Positions 1 to 9,086 of a stretch of DNA of 52,943 nucleotides are shown in pieces. Both the position numbers and the translations under genes were made by a program. The DNA comes from Mycobacterium innocens (GTDB taxonomy: Bacteria > Actinomycetota > Actinomycetes > Mycobacteriales > Mycobacteriaceae). How positions within the stretch are numbered: position 1 is the first letter of the stretch; each line of letters begins with the position of its first letter. The notes below the pieces were generated by a model. That model worked only from the letters and a program-made list of their open reading frames with translations, made no database searches and had not been told where the DNA came from. The stretch lies in the NCBI RefSeq assembly GCF_900566055.1, contig NZ_UPHQ01000122.1:1-52943 (forward strand), read 5' to 3'.

Positions 1-37
1 GCTTCCGGTGCACGTCAAACCCGCCTACCATCGTCAT
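1..37 (-). CDS. IS110-like transposase, 5' end only (runs off window)
   Basis: Read on the minus strand, an open frame begins with ATG at 37 and leaves the window after 12 codons: MTMVGGFDVHRK. A GAGGAGG Shine-Dalgarno sequence lies at 46-52, eight bases upstream, which decides this start; an in-frame ATG at 112 exists but has no comparable site. The GFDVHRK segment matches the start of DEDD (RuvC-like) transposases of the IS110 family, whose first catalytic aspartate sits in a G-hydrophobic-D-V-H/S-K/R motif very close to the N-terminus. The catalytic domain lies outside the window, so activity cannot be judged. The family call rests on a short motif. Confidence 0.45.
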   Translation of the reverse strand, partial: MTMVGGFDVHRK

Positions 38-973
38 CAGTGGGACCTCCTCAAGCTCCCGAAAAAACTCTGACGCAAACTCAACGAGCGTCTGAGCTGA
101 GGGGGTCCCCATCACATGTCATCTTTCAGCAAAGAGAAGCACATCATGGCGATCAGGTGTCAGGTCGGTGGACGTCCATGTCATCGACCTGACACCTGGC
201 GCACCATCGGGCCCAGAAGGTGGCCTGCGCGGCCGAGCCGCGGGCTGTCGTGCGCGATGGACTCCTGCCAGTCGCTGCCGGGTGCCGGGACATTCAGTTG
301 CTGACGGACTAGCAATCGATTTCTTGCCAGCAGGATCAAATCTAGGAGGTCACGGGACGGCGTTTACCCCAAAAACGCCTCGCAATAATCCAATTATTTG
401 CGGTCTTTGATTTCCGCGCCGATACGATTGGGCAGAAATCGTAATATAGTGATCCGGGTGGCACGTCAATTCTCTTCGGCAATGGCGGCAAATCGTATTA
501 ACCGACACACGTACAATATCGCCGGATTTCCTGTGTTCACGGTTTTGCCTGTGTCGCGCGCGGGGTGATCTAACCGCCTAATTCGTTGTTCTCCGGGCGA
601 ATAACTGGGGGCGCTTACTAGGTGAGCTGGACGGCTGAAGTGATAGCTAAGCTGAGAGTTTTCCAGCGATCAACGATGCGGTGCCGGTTACTTTTAACGT
701 CGTGATTACACGCTGGGAACGTAATGCAAATAATTATTGTGCAGTGTGACGGTGATGGCCGGATAGGGGGCAGCCACAACCGCGCGGGTGGCGCACCTTG
801 ACCAGCAGAAGATTCACCTCTGGGAGAGCCCAGATCGGTGTCAATCGCGTGGAATCAAACGTGGAGCGGTCGACGGGGATGAATAATGAGTTCGGTAAGA
901 GCTGACCTAACTCGCGTACGGAACTACACGGCCGTTATTACTATGGCGGGCAGCGAAGAACCGGAGGCAGCAA
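38..973. other. long gene-poor region, partly AT-rich
   Basis: About 930 bases without a convincing gene. Bases 38 to about 330 lie directly upstream of the IS110-like start and may be the element's non-coding end. Bases about 360-780 are clearly AT-richer than the flanks, with TAATATAG-like and AATAATTATT-like stretches. The short open frames here (for example 168-410) lack ribosome sites and mycobacterial codon bias. In H37Rv the neighbouring PPE genes are preceded by PE20 and PPE31; no PE reading frame is visible here. Confidence 0.6.
154..198. repeat. 17-bp inverted repeat (hairpin)
   Basis: The arms at 154-170 and 182-198 match at 16 of 17 positions around an 11-base loop, so the transcript of either strand would form a strong hairpin. 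It lies about 120 bases upstream of the IS110-like transposase start, in the position where IS110-group elements carry their bridge-RNA region. It could also be an unrelated regulatory or terminator hairpin. Confidence 0.6.
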
Positions 974-2263
974 ATGATAGATTTTGGGGCGCTTCCGCCG
1001 GAGATCAACTCGGGGCGGATGTACGTCGGGGCGGGTCCTGGTCCGATGTTGGCCGCGGCCGCGGCCTGGGAGGAGTTGGCTGCCGAGTTGCAGTCCATGG
1101 TCGCCTCGTATCGGTCGATTATCGAGAGTCTAACCGCAGGACCGTGGACGGGCCCGTCGTCGATCGCGATGGCAGCCGCGGTCGGGCCGTACCTGGCGTG
1201 GATCAGCTCGACGGGGGCTCAAGCAGAGCAAGCGGCCGCCCAGGCCGCGGTGGCCACCGCGGCCTATGAGACGGCGTTTGCGGCGACGGTGCCGCCGCCG
1301 GTGATCGCGGCCAACCGAGCGCTGCTGATGAGCTTGATCGCCACCAACATTTTCGGGCAGAACACTCCGGCGATCGCGGCCACCGAGGCCGAATACCTGG
1401 AAATGTGGGCCCAAGACGCCGCGGCGATGTATGCCTATGCCAGCTCCTCCGCCACGGCCACCCAGCTGACGCCGTTTACCGAGCCGCCGCAGACCACAAA
1501 CCCGTCGGCAGCGGCGGCCCAATCCGCCGCTGTGGCACCGGCAACCGGCACCGCTGCGGCCTCGGACATCACGACACAGCTGTCCCAGTTGATCGCCTCG
1601 GTGCCAAATGCGCTGCAAAGCCTGGCCTCGACCACGTCGTTGCCGACGGCGGCGCCGTCGTTGCCGGGATCCTTGTTTCCAGCGTTGCCGCCATGGCTGG
1701 TAACCGATATCGATAACTGGAACATCATCATGGCGACCCAGAACGGGCCCTATGCGCTGCAGGGCCTCGCTGCCATACCGGGCGGCCCGTTCCTGTCCTT
1801 CGGACAGGTCTACGCCTACGCCCAGAATGGCCAAGGTTTGCAGGCCTTTTTCGCCCCCGCCAAGCCCATCACCGGGGCCCTGGCGCCGATCGCTGATTCG
1901 CTGGGCGCAAACCTGACCTCCAGCAGCACAGGTAGTGGTGGTGGACCGGTCACGGGGGCGATGGGGCGGGCGGCCCTGGTGGGCAGCATGTCGGTGCCAC
2001 AGGGTTGGACGCAAGCCGCCCCCGCGATGCGACTGGTCTCCTCGCTGCTGCCGACCAACTTGGCCGCCGCCCCGGCCGCGGCGTTTTCCGGCGAGGCCGG
2101 CGTATTCGGCCAGATGGCCCTGTCGAGCCTGGCCGGGCGCGCCCTGGCTGCTACCACGTTCGGCTCTGCAGGCAGTGGTACGGCAAGTTCAGTGGGCGGC
2201 GTTGTCGCCGGGGCAGACCCCGCCGCCGCCACCATCATCGTGATCCCGGCGCTCGACGAATGA
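974..2263 (+). CDS. PPE family protein, SVP subfamily (PPE32-like by position)
   Basis: A 429-residue PPE protein. The N-terminus [17 protein letters not shown] carries the Pro-Pro-Glu motif that defines the family, followed by the roughly 180-residue helical PPE domain rich in Ala. The later GSMSVPQGW motif (about residues 337-345) places it in the SVP subfamily. The start is supported by GGAGG at 963-967, six bases upstream. PPE proteins are exported by ESX type VII systems, usually as heterodimers with a PE partner. No PE gene is visible upstream, so a partner would have to be encoded elsewhere. A second PPE gene follows after 88 bases. Together with the Rv1810-like gene downstream this matches the PPE32-PPE33-Rv1810 order, but the exact PPE number is not certain. 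The molecular function is unknown. Confidence 0.9.
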   Translation: MIDFGALPPEINSGRMYVGAGPGPMLAAAAAWEELAAELQSMVASYRSIIESLTAGPWTGPSSIAMAAAVGPYLAWISSTGAQAEQAAAQAAVATAAYETAFAATVPPPVIAANRALLMSLIATNIFGQNTPAIAATEAEYLEMWAQDAAAMYAYASSSATATQLTPFTEPPQTTNPSAAAAQSAAVAPATGTAAASDITTQLSQLIASVPNALQSLASTTSLPTAAPSLPGSLFPALPPWLVTDIDNWNIIMATQNGPYALQGLAAIPGGPFLSFGQVYAYAQNGQGLQAFFAPAKPITGALAPIADSLGANLTSSSTGSGGGPVTGAMGRAALVGSMSVPQGWTQAAPAMRLVSSLLPTNLAAAPAAAFSGEAGVFGQMALSSLAGRALAATTFGSAGSGTASSVGGVVAGADPAAATIIVIPALDE

Positions 2264-2351
2264 CGGCGGTGACGGTGATGACCGGCATTACGACGGGCCA
2301 TAGCCCAAGCTCGGGCCACTCAAAGCACCCGGCCAGGTAAGGGGTAGAGAC

Positions 2352-3767
2352 GTGTTCTACACAGCACTTCCACCGGAGATCAATTCGGGCCGCATGTACA
2401 CCGGCCCCGGATCGGGCCCGATGCGGGCCGCCGCGGCGGCCTGGGACGCGCTGGCCGCCGAATTACAATCCACCGCTGCCGCGTGCTCGTCGGTCATCGA
2501 CAGCCTGACCAGCGGGCCGTGGGTAGGTCCGTCGGCACTGGCCATGGCGGCCGCGGCCGCACCGTATGTGACCTGGCTGCAAGGCACCGCCGCCCAGGCC
2601 GCGCACGCGGCCGCCCAGGCCGCCGTGGCGGCCAGCGCCTACGAAACGGCGTTCGCCGCACATGTGCCGCCGGTGGAGATCGCGGCCAACCGCAGTCAAC
2701 TGGCGTCGCTGGTGGCGACCAACATCTTCGGCCAAAACACCCCGGCGATCGCTGCCACCGAGGCGCAATACGGCCAGATGTGGGTCCAAGACGCCGTCGC
2801 GATGGACACCTACGCCGGCTCCTCGGCGGCTGCCGGCCAGCTGACGCCGTTCACCGCGCCGCCCCAAGTCGCCAACGCGGCCGGACTGGCCGGCCAAGCC
2901 GCCGCGGCGGGCCAAGCCGCCGGAACCTCGGCCGGCACCGCCGCGCAGTCGGTGCTGGCCTCGGCCAATCCGATTTCGTGGTTGCTGCAACTTGGTGCCG
3001 ACCTCAGCACCGCCTACACAAAGGCGATGAACGACCTGGTGAACGGCATCTTCGGACCAACCGCAGCGGCGGATTATGTCCGCCTGTTTCTCGCCATCAG
3101 GGGTCCGCTGGGTTTTACCCTGGGATTCAACTGCATCGGTTTGCTGGTGAACTTTCCCGTATCGCAGTTCCTCAAGTTCGGCCCGCATTCCGTTGCCGGT
3201 GGACTCGGCGAGTTCTCGAAAGAGGGGCTGGGCGCCGGGCTTGGGCTGGCGCCACACTGGGGCCGTGGCTGGCTGACCGGCGCGACATCGGGCGATGTGA
3301 CGGCTCATTGGGGTCGCGGCACGCTCGTCGGGTCCTTGAGCGTTCCCCCCAGCTGGGCGACCGCCACGCCCGCCATCAGGACCGTGGCCGCCGCATTATC
3401 GGCCGCCGGGCCGGAGGCCGTGCCGGCTGCTGCCCTCGGCGAGGGAGGGCTACTCAGCTCGACGGCGCTAGCGGGCATGCTCGGAAGCGCCCTCGGTGCC
3501 GGTGCTCCCAGCGCCGTCAGCGGCACCGGCGTCCGCGGCCGTATCGCTCCGTTCAAAGACCTCAAGGACGCCACCTCGCCGGACAAACTCAAGCGTCTGG
3601 TCGCACAGATATCGGAGAAGCCCGAAAGCGTTCAGCATCACAGCGTCGACCCCGAAGGCCTTGACAGCCTGCTCGAGCAACTGGCGAAGAAACCGGGCAT
3701 CCACGCCGTGCACCTGTCCAAAGGCGACAAACCCAAAGTGGTGCCCTCGGATTCACAGTTGGGCTGA
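2352..3767 (+). CDS. PPE33: PPE family protein, SVP subfamily (PPE33-like)
   Basis: A 471-residue PPE protein starting at GTG, with [11 protein letters not shown] near the N-terminus, the Ala-rich helical PPE domain to about residue 180, and GSLSVPPSW (about residues 327-335) as the SVP motif. The length fits PPE33 (about 468 residues) and it sits just upstream of an Rv1810-like gene as PPE33 does. The last 80 or so residues are unusual: a charged Lys/Asp/Glu-rich tail containing KLKRLVAQISEKPESVQHH and KKPGIHAVHLSKGDK. This is quite unlike the Gly/Ala-rich middle and looks like a small separate folded unit. The protein is probably exported by an ESX system. The symbol rests mainly on synteny. 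Confidence 0.9.
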   Translation: MFYTALPPEINSGRMYTGPGSGPMRAAAAAWDALAAELQSTAAACSSVIDSLTSGPWVGPSALAMAAAAAPYVTWLQGTAAQAAHAAAQAAVAASAYETAFAAHVPPVEIAANRSQLASLVATNIFGQNTPAIAATEAQYGQMWVQDAVAMDTYAGSSAAAGQLTPFTAPPQVANAAGLAGQAAAAGQAAGTSAGTAAQSVLASANPISWLLQLGADLSTAYTKAMNDLVNGIFGPTAAADYVRLFLAIRGPLGFTLGFNCIGLLVNFPVSQFLKFGPHSVAGGLGEFSKEGLGAGLGLAPHWGRGWLTGATSGDVTAHWGRGTLVGSLSVPPSWATATPAIRTVAAALSAAGPEAVPAAALGEGGLLSSTALAGMLGSALGAGAPSAVSGTGVRGRIAPFKDLKDATSPDKLKRLVAQISEKPESVQHHSVDPEGLDSLLEQLAKKPGIHAVHLSKGDKPKVVPSDSQLG

Positions 3768-4003
3768 CACATGGCTGGAGCTATGCGTTTGATCAACCGT
3801 GATGCCAACCGCTCAACGGCATTGGCGATTCTGAAGCGAGCCGCAGTTGCGGTGTTGGCCGCAGTTGCGGCCCGGAGGCTCGACAGCCGTGGCGGCAGGG
3901 CCGCGAAGGGGCAGAATTAAAAACGTAACCGGACAGGGCAGTTCGGAAGTCGAATTCAGAACCGGGTAACCGCAAGATTGCCGGGGACGGAGGAATGGAA
4001 ATC

Positions 4004-4327
4004 ATGAAGAAGCTGCTAGCGCTACTAACCCTGGCGGCCATGGTCGGCCTCACGGCGCCTGCCCATGCCGATCCGCAGGAGCCCAGTGGCGCCGACGACG
4101 CGGGCTTCCTGGCAGCACTGCAACAAGTCGGCATCACCTATGCCAGTCCGGCGGCAGCCATCGGATCCGCTCAGGCGGTATGCGGGTACCTGGATAACGG
4201 CGAAGCGGGACTGGCAGTGGTCCACGAAGTGGAGGTCCACAATCCCGGGTTCAATATGGAAGCCGCATCGCAGTTCGCGGTGATTTCGGCGAAATACTAC
4301 TGCCCGCACCATCTGAGCCACGTCTGA
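4004..4327 (+). CDS. small secreted DUF732 protein (Rv1810-like)
   Basis: A 107-residue protein with a clear Sec signal peptide: MKK, then a hydrophobic run LLALLTLAAMVGL, then a cleavage site after AHA. The mature part of about 85 residues begins DPQEP and has the DUF732 pattern: an acidic start, FLAALQQVGI, a first Cys in AVCGYLD and a second near the end in KYYCPHH. These cysteines probably form a disulfide in the small helical fold. The GGAGG at 3989-3993 abuts an upstream ATG at 3995 but is well spaced for the ATG at 4004, so the later start is chosen. Position after PPE33 matches Rv1810. The function is unknown; it may be periplasmic or cell-wall associated. Confidence 0.85.
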   Translation: MKKLLALLTLAAMVGLTAPAHADPQEPSGADDAGFLAALQQVGITYASPAAAIGSAQAVCGYLDNGEAGLAVVHEVEVHNPGFNMEAASQFAVISAKYYCPHHLSHV

Positions 4328-4566
4328 TACGGGGTTGGGCGAGGAGCCGGCGCGGCCGGCCGCCACGGGCCATGCCACCCTGGCCAACTCGACGTGACCT
4401 GGCCCTTACGCGGCCTTGCCCGGGCTCAAATCGCTTGAGGTCCAGCATGTTTCGCGTATTGGTCAGCGCCGCAATGCAACCGGTTCGCCGACTCGCCACC
4501 CGTCGTTAACCGCCATATGCTTAGCTGCCGTCGCCCTCGCACCGGGACAGAAGGGAACGCAGCGCC

Positions 4567-5295
4567 GTGCAGAACCTCAGCATCGCCGAATTCACGCTCC
4601 GGCTCGCCGTCGGCGTCGGCTGCGGGGCCCTGATCGGCCTCGAGCGGCAGTGGCGGGCGCGCATGGCCGGGCTGCGTACCAATGCTCTGGTGGCCACCGG
4701 AGCGACCCTTTTCGTGTTGTATGCGGCCGCCACCGAGGACAGCAGTCCGACCCGGGTCGCGTCGTATGTGGTGTCGGGCATCGGGTTTCTGGGTGGTGGG
4801 GTGATTCTGCGGGAGGGGTTCAACGTACGCGGCCTCAACACCGCTGCCACCCTGTGGTGCTCGGCTGCAGTCGGTGTGCTCGCCGCCTCCGGACACCTGG
4901 TGTTCGCGTTGATCGCCACCGCTACCGTCGTCACCATCCATCTCTTCGGCCGCCCGCTGGGGCGGCTGATCGACCACGACAACGCCGTCGAAGAAGACGA
5001 AGGCCTACGGCCCTACCAGCTGCAGGTGCTCTGCCGCCCCAAGTCCGCGAAATATGTGCGCGCTCAGATCGTGCAACACACGGCTCGAAACGACATCACG
5101 CTGCGCGGCATCCACACCGGCACAGCCACCGACGACAACATCGCGTTGACCGCTCACCTGCTGATGGACGGCCACACACCGGCCAAGCTGGAGCGGTTGG
5201 TGGCCGAACTGTCCTTGCAACCGGGCATATACGCAGTGCACTGGTATGCCGGTGAACAAACCAATCCGATATTGCCGATGTCGCCGTCGGACTGA
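4567..5295 (+). CDS. mgtC: MgtC family membrane protein
   Basis: A 242-residue membrane protein of the MgtC/SapB family. The N-terminal half has four to five membrane segments with hallmark sequences GALIGLERQWRARMAGLRTN, SGIGFLGGGVIL and LNTAATLWCSAAVG. The C-terminal part from about residue 150 is a soluble ACT-like domain, as in mycobacterial MgtC. The start is GTG with AGAAGGGA upstream. In M. tuberculosis MgtC (Rv1811) is needed for growth in low magnesium and acid and in macrophages; in Salmonella MgtC inhibits the F1Fo ATP synthase. It is probably a regulator of membrane energetics under Mg limitation rather than a transporter. It is convergent with the next gene. Confidence 0.92.
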   Translation: MQNLSIAEFTLRLAVGVGCGALIGLERQWRARMAGLRTNALVATGATLFVLYAAATEDSSPTRVASYVVSGIGFLGGGVILREGFNVRGLNTAATLWCSAAVGVLAASGHLVFALIATATVVTIHLFGRPLGRLIDHDNAVEEDEGLRPYQLQVLCRPKSAKYVRAQIVQHTARNDITLRGIHTGTATDDNIALTAHLLMDGHTPAKLERLVAELSLQPGIYAVHWYAGEQTNPILPMSPSD

Positions 5296-5318
5296 CTTGA
5301 CGTCCACGCGGGGATCGC

Positions 5319-6584
5319 TCAAGGCCGGGCCTGCAGTTCTGGCGCGGCGGCGGCCAGCAGGTCGGCGCGGTTTCGGTTCAGCGGCGGGTAGATGCGCCGG
5401 GTGTTGATCGCCTGTTTGGTCGCCTTGGCCTCGCCGCCACGCGACACCACTTCACGATCCCACCCTTCGGTGTACACCGCGCCCGCTGGTCCCAAGTCGA
5501 GAACCGTTACATACCAAGGGATTCGAAATGCCAACAGCGGCTCGCCGAACAGGTCGCTGATCACGTTGTAGCCGGCGTGGCGGCCCATCGGCCGTCCGTG
5601 CTGACACGACATCACCGACACGTGCTCGTCATCGACCTCGGCAACGGCTACGTCACCGGCAGCAAAGACGGCCGGTACGCCCACCACCCGTAGGTAGTCG
5701 TCGACCTCGACGCGACCCAGTCGATCGCGGGTCGCCGGTAGTTGCCCGGTAAGCGAATTGGCCCGCATGCCGGCGCACCACACGACGGTGGCCGCTGCCA
5801 GGTGCTCACCCGACGAGAGCGATACGCCGGACGCACTGATCTTCGCCACGCTGACTGCGGTCCTGGTCTCGACGCCATTGTCTGCCAGGGCTTGCTCGAT
5901 CACCGGCCGCGCTGAGCCGCCCATATCGGAGCCGACGAACGGGTTATGGTCAACCAGCACCACCCGGGGGGCCACCGAACTTCCGACGAATAACGCCCTC
6001 AGCCGGCTCGGCATCTCACAGGCTGTCTCGATACCGGTCAGTCCCGCGCCGACTACCACCACGGTCGCCGCCGCGGCCGTTGCAGGGCCATCGGCGAGCT
6101 TTTCGAGGTGGTGCTGCAGCCGGATTGCGCCGTCGTAGGTATCGACATCGAATCCGAACTCGCGCAGACCCGGTACGTCGGGCTTGACCAGTCGACTGCC
6201 CGCCGCGAGCACCAATCGGTCGTAGCGGTATGTGTGGCCACTCGACGTGGTGACCTTGCGTGCGCCGGCGTCGATTCCGGTCACGTTCGCGGTGACATGC
6301 GCAACCCCGGCCGGATCGAGCACGTCGGCCAGTGGGATGCGGCAGCCACTCAGGTCGGCTTCGTAGTTGCGCACCCTGATGTCGTGGAACGGTTTGTCGC
6401 TCAACACCGTGATGTCCACCGTCCCCGGCGCGACGACGAGCTGATCGAGTCGTCGGGCAGCGCCTAATGCCGCCCACAGCCCGGCGAACCCGGAGCCGAT
6501 CACCAATACGCGGGTCAACCGGTCAGCGCCTGAGGCATCCGGGCTGACGTCGCGTTGGCTTAGCGGCCGGTCGAGAGCAGCCAC
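5319..6584 (-). CDS. NADH dehydrogenase-like FAD oxidoreductase (Rv1812c-like)
   Basis: A 421-residue two-dinucleotide-binding flavoprotein related to type II NADH dehydrogenases. RVLVIGSGFAGLWAALG near residue 25 is the FAD-binding Rossmann motif, VVVVGAGLTGIETACE near residue 175 is the NADH-binding one, and PAVFAAGDVAV is the second FAD motif. It lacks the long C-terminal membrane-anchoring region seen in the genuine ndh of this window (47627-49012), so it may not be a respiratory-chain enzyme. The first 20 or so residues look like a disordered extension, and the real start could be further in. It is divergent from a hemerythrin-like gene, suggesting a shared redox theme. The substrate is unknown. 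Confidence 0.88.
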   Translation of the reverse strand: MAALDRPLSQRDVSPDASGADRLTRVLVIGSGFAGLWAALGAARRLDQLVVAPGTVDITVLSDKPFHDIRVRNYEADLSGCRIPLADVLDPAGVAHVTANVTGIDAGARKVTTSSGHTYRYDRLVLAAGSRLVKPDVPGLREFGFDVDTYDGAIRLQHHLEKLADGPATAAAATVVVVGAGLTGIETACEMPSRLRALFVGSSVAPRVVLVDHNPFVGSDMGGSARPVIEQALADNGVETRTAVSVAKISASGVSLSSGEHLAAATVVWCAGMRANSLTGQLPATRDRLGRVEVDDYLRVVGVPAVFAAGDVAVAEVDDEHVSVMSCQHGRPMGRHAGYNVISDLFGEPLLAFRIPWYVTVLDLGPAGAVYTEGWDREVVSRGGEAKATKQAINTRRIYPPLNRNRADLLAAAAPELQARP

Positions 6585-6710
6585 CCGGGTAACCTCCGTC
6601 GATCAGGATCGAGCGCTTGACCGTTTCGGCCGTTCTCGCTTCGGGTATTCGGCCAGTTGATGCGCGCACAGCCCACAGCGCGAATCCCATCACACCGGAG
6701 GTCCTGCCGC

Positions 6711-7277
6711 ATGGCCGAAATGCTTGTCGAGACGCCACAAGAAGTGGTCAAGTTTCTCAAAGCTCAGCACGATCTGATCAACGACATGTTCGACGACGTG
6801 CTGCACGCGTCGGACCACAAAGCGCGCGAGACCGCCTTTCACGACTTGCGCCAGCTCTTGGCCGTGCACGAGACCGCTGAGGAGATGATCATTCATCCGC
6901 GTGTCCGTCGCGAGGTGGCTGCCGGCGACGAGATCGCGGATGCGCGACTACGAGAAGAGCACGATGCCAAGAAGCTGCTGTCGAGCATTGAAAAGCTGGA
7001 CATCGCCTCGCAGGAGTTCATCGACGAGCTCACCAAGCTGCGGCAGGCGGTGGTCGAACATGCCGAACGTGAGGAGAACGAAGAGTTCACCACATTGCAG
7101 CGGGAACTCGACGCCGACGAGCGACAGCGCATGACAAAGGCGGTGCAAGTAGCCGAGGCCCTCGCACCGACGAGGCCACACCCCGGCGTGGAGTCGGCGA
7201 AACTGAATTTTGCCGTTGGACCATTCGCGTCGCTGCTCGACCGCGCCCGTGATGCGATCTCGAAGGCGATCGGCTAG
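6711..7277 (+). CDS. hemerythrin HHE-domain protein
   Basis: A 188-residue helical protein with the ligands of a hemerythrin-like di-iron site: His20, His53 and Glu57 in HETAEE, His62, His84 in EEHD, and His117 and Glu121 in HAEREE. Such proteins bind oxygen, NO or peroxide at a non-haem di-iron centre and sense or buffer these gases in the cytoplasm. The start is decided by CGGAGG ending at 6701, nine bases before the ATG. The C-terminal 50 residues are a tail without iron ligands. It lies where H37Rv has Rv1813c and is divergent from an FAD oxidoreductase, which could be a reductase partner; that is inference. Confidence 0.85.
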   Translation: MAEMLVETPQEVVKFLKAQHDLINDMFDDVLHASDHKARETAFHDLRQLLAVHETAEEMIIHPRVRREVAAGDEIADARLREEHDAKKLLSSIEKLDIASQEFIDELTKLRQAVVEHAEREENEEFTTLQRELDADERQRMTKAVQVAEALAPTRPHPGVESAKLNFAVGPFASLLDRARDAISKAIG

Positions 7278-7355
7278 CTCGAGCCGAATCCATTCCCGCC
7301 CGCGAGCCCAGCGGACCCTTGGGCCGTCGACCGGATTATCAGTAGTCTGTCTAAC

Positions 7356-8303
7356 GTGAGTGCTTTGACGGGCTTCTGGTCCGTGCTGCCCGCGGAGTTG
7401 CGGGACCCGGCGTTGTTCGCCATTCCTTTCTATCTCGTTCTTTTGGCGCTCGAATGGACAGCCGCCCGCAAACTGGAACGAATCGAGGCGGTCGCCACCG
7501 AAAGGCCCAGGCCGGCCACCGGCGCCTACCTCACCCGTGATTCCTTGGCAAGCATCTCGATGGGTCTGGTTTCGATCGCCACCACCGCAGCGTGGAAGGG
7601 TCTGGCGTTGCTGGGCTACGCGGCAATCTATGCCTATGTTGCCCCGTGGCACCTTTCGGCGGGCCAGTGGTACACCTGGGTGATTACCATCGTCGGTGTT
7701 GACTTGCTCTATTACACTTATCACCGGATCGCCCACCGAGTCCGGTTGATCTGGGCTACCCACCAAGCTCACCACTCCAGCGAATACTTCAACTTTGCCA
7801 CCGCGCTTCGCCAGAAGTGGAACAACAGCGGCGAGATCCTCATGTGGGTGCCGTTGCCGCTCTTAGGTGTACCGCCCTGGATGGTGTTCTTCGCCTTCTC
7901 GGTGAGCTTGATCTACCAGTTCTGGGTACACACCGAACGGATCAACAAGCTGCCGCGGTGGTTCGAGTTCATTTTCAACACGCCGTCGCATCACCGGGTG
8001 CACCATGGGATGGACCAGATCTACCTGGACAAGAACTACGGCGGCATCCTGATCATCTGGGATCGGCTGTTCGGTAGTTTCCAGGCCGAGGTTTTCCGCC
8101 CCCATTACGGCCTGACCAAGCAGGTAAACACGTTCAACATCTGGAAACTGCAGACCTACGAATACCTGGCGATTGCGCGCGACTGCCGATCAGCGACGCG
8201 GCTGCGTGATCGGCTCGGCTACGTCTTCGGCCCTCCGGGCTGGCAGCCGCGGATGGCCGCCACCGCAGCCGACGGCGCCGTGGCTGTCGCCTCGTCGCGG
8301 TAG
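7356..8303 (+). CDS. erg3: sterol desaturase / fatty acid hydroxylase family protein (Erg3-like)
   Basis: A 315-residue integral membrane di-iron enzyme of the fatty acid hydroxylase superfamily. The eight-histidine signature is present: HRIAH near residue 128, HQAHHSS near residue 140, then HHRVHHG near residue 210. Several hydrophobic helices lie before and between these clusters. The family hydroxylates or desaturates sterols and acyl lipids using O2 and an electron donor. The M. tuberculosis homologue Rv1814 is annotated erg3 (C5 sterol desaturase), but mycobacteria do not make sterols from scratch, so the natural substrate is probably another lipid. Starts at GTG. Confidence 0.87.
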   Translation: MSALTGFWSVLPAELRDPALFAIPFYLVLLALEWTAARKLERIEAVATERPRPATGAYLTRDSLASISMGLVSIATTAAWKGLALLGYAAIYAYVAPWHLSAGQWYTWVITIVGVDLLYYTYHRIAHRVRLIWATHQAHHSSEYFNFATALRQKWNNSGEILMWVPLPLLGVPPWMVFFAFSVSLIYQFWVHTERINKLPRWFEFIFNTPSHHRVHHGMDQIYLDKNYGGILIIWDRLFGSFQAEVFRPHYGLTKQVNTFNIWKLQTYEYLAIARDCRSATRLRDRLGYVFGPPGWQPRMAATAADGAVAVASSR

Positions 8304-8417
8304 CGGCGGCTCGCCCGGCAAGGTAACGCTGGCGACGGCGATAACGAAAAATAGTCCGTCGGGTACGCCGTAATTTCAGATTCCGGTCGGCTTGCCGGCC
8401 CTGAAAGGATGGAGTCC

Positions 8418-9086
8418 ATGGTGCGCCGCCTGGCACTGCGCGCATTCGCGGTATCGGCTACTGTCGCGGCGCTGGCGTGCGACCTGGCTCCGACCGCCTA
8501 TGCGGAGCCGCCGCTGGTGTTCCCGGGCATGGAAATCCACCAGGACATCCACATCTGCACTCTGGCGTATGTGGACGCCAAACTGCGCATGGCTTTCAGC
8601 GCAGGTCACTGCCGGGGCGAGGGAGCAGTCAGCGACCGCGACAACAACGTCATCGGGCACCTGAGGGCATTCCGTGACAACACCCCAAGCGGTTCCACTG
8701 TGGCCACCGACCAGTCGATCGACGACTACGAGGCGATTGCACTGGTCGACGGCGTCAGGGTGAGCGACGTCCTGCCGGGCGGACGGCAGTTGACGTCGCG
8801 GCCCGGCGTGGTCGCCCAACCGGGCCAAGCGGTTTGCCATTTCGGTATCAGCACCGGGGAAACCTGCGGAACCGTCGACAGTGTCAACAACGGGTGGTTC
8901 ACCATGACCGGCGGCGTCGCCAGCCAGAAGGGCGATTCTGGTGGACCGGTGTATTTGATTGGCAACGGGCCCGGACAGCTGATCGGAATCTTCAACAGCG
9001 TGTGGGGGCAATATCCCGCCGCCGTCTCCTGGCAAGCGGCCTCTGATCAGCTCCGTCAGGATCTCGGCGTCCCCGCCGCCAGCTAG
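8418..9086 (+). CDS. secreted trypsin-like serine protease (Rv1815-like)
   Basis: A 222-residue exported protein with a signal peptide (MVRR, hydrophobic core, cleavage after AYA near residue 29). A chymotrypsin-fold triad can be traced: His64 in FSAGHC, an Asp in [10 protein letters not shown] (about 102-103), and Ser174 in KGDSGGPVY. Four cysteines in the mature part (including residues 65, 140 and 150) could make disulfides. AAAGGA lies at 8404-8409, too close to the ATG at 8409 but right for the ATG at 8418. Its stop overlaps by four bases the 3' end of the next, convergent gene. The homologue Rv1815 is poorly characterised. Probable role: extracytoplasmic proteolysis; the target is unknown. 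Confidence 0.82.
   Translation: MVRRLALRAFAVSATVAALACDLAPTAYAEPPLVFPGMEIHQDIHICTLAYVDAKLRMAFSAGHCRGEGAVSDRDNNVIGHLRAFRDNTPSGSTVATDQSIDDYEAIALVDGVRVSDVLPGGRQLTSRPGVVAQPGQAVCHFGISTGETCGTVDSVNNGWFTMTGGVASQKGDSGGPVYLIGNGPGQLIGIFNSVWGQYPAAVSWQAASDQLRQDLGVPAAS

Noticed and set aside
168..410. 80-codon open frame before the PPE genes
   Set aside because: No ribosome site, no codon bias and no recognisable protein; it crosses the hairpin and the AT-rich stretch.
1130..2014. Long minus-strand frame over the first PPE gene
   Set aside because: Antisense shadow caused by GC-rich codons; Arg-rich sequence with no motif.
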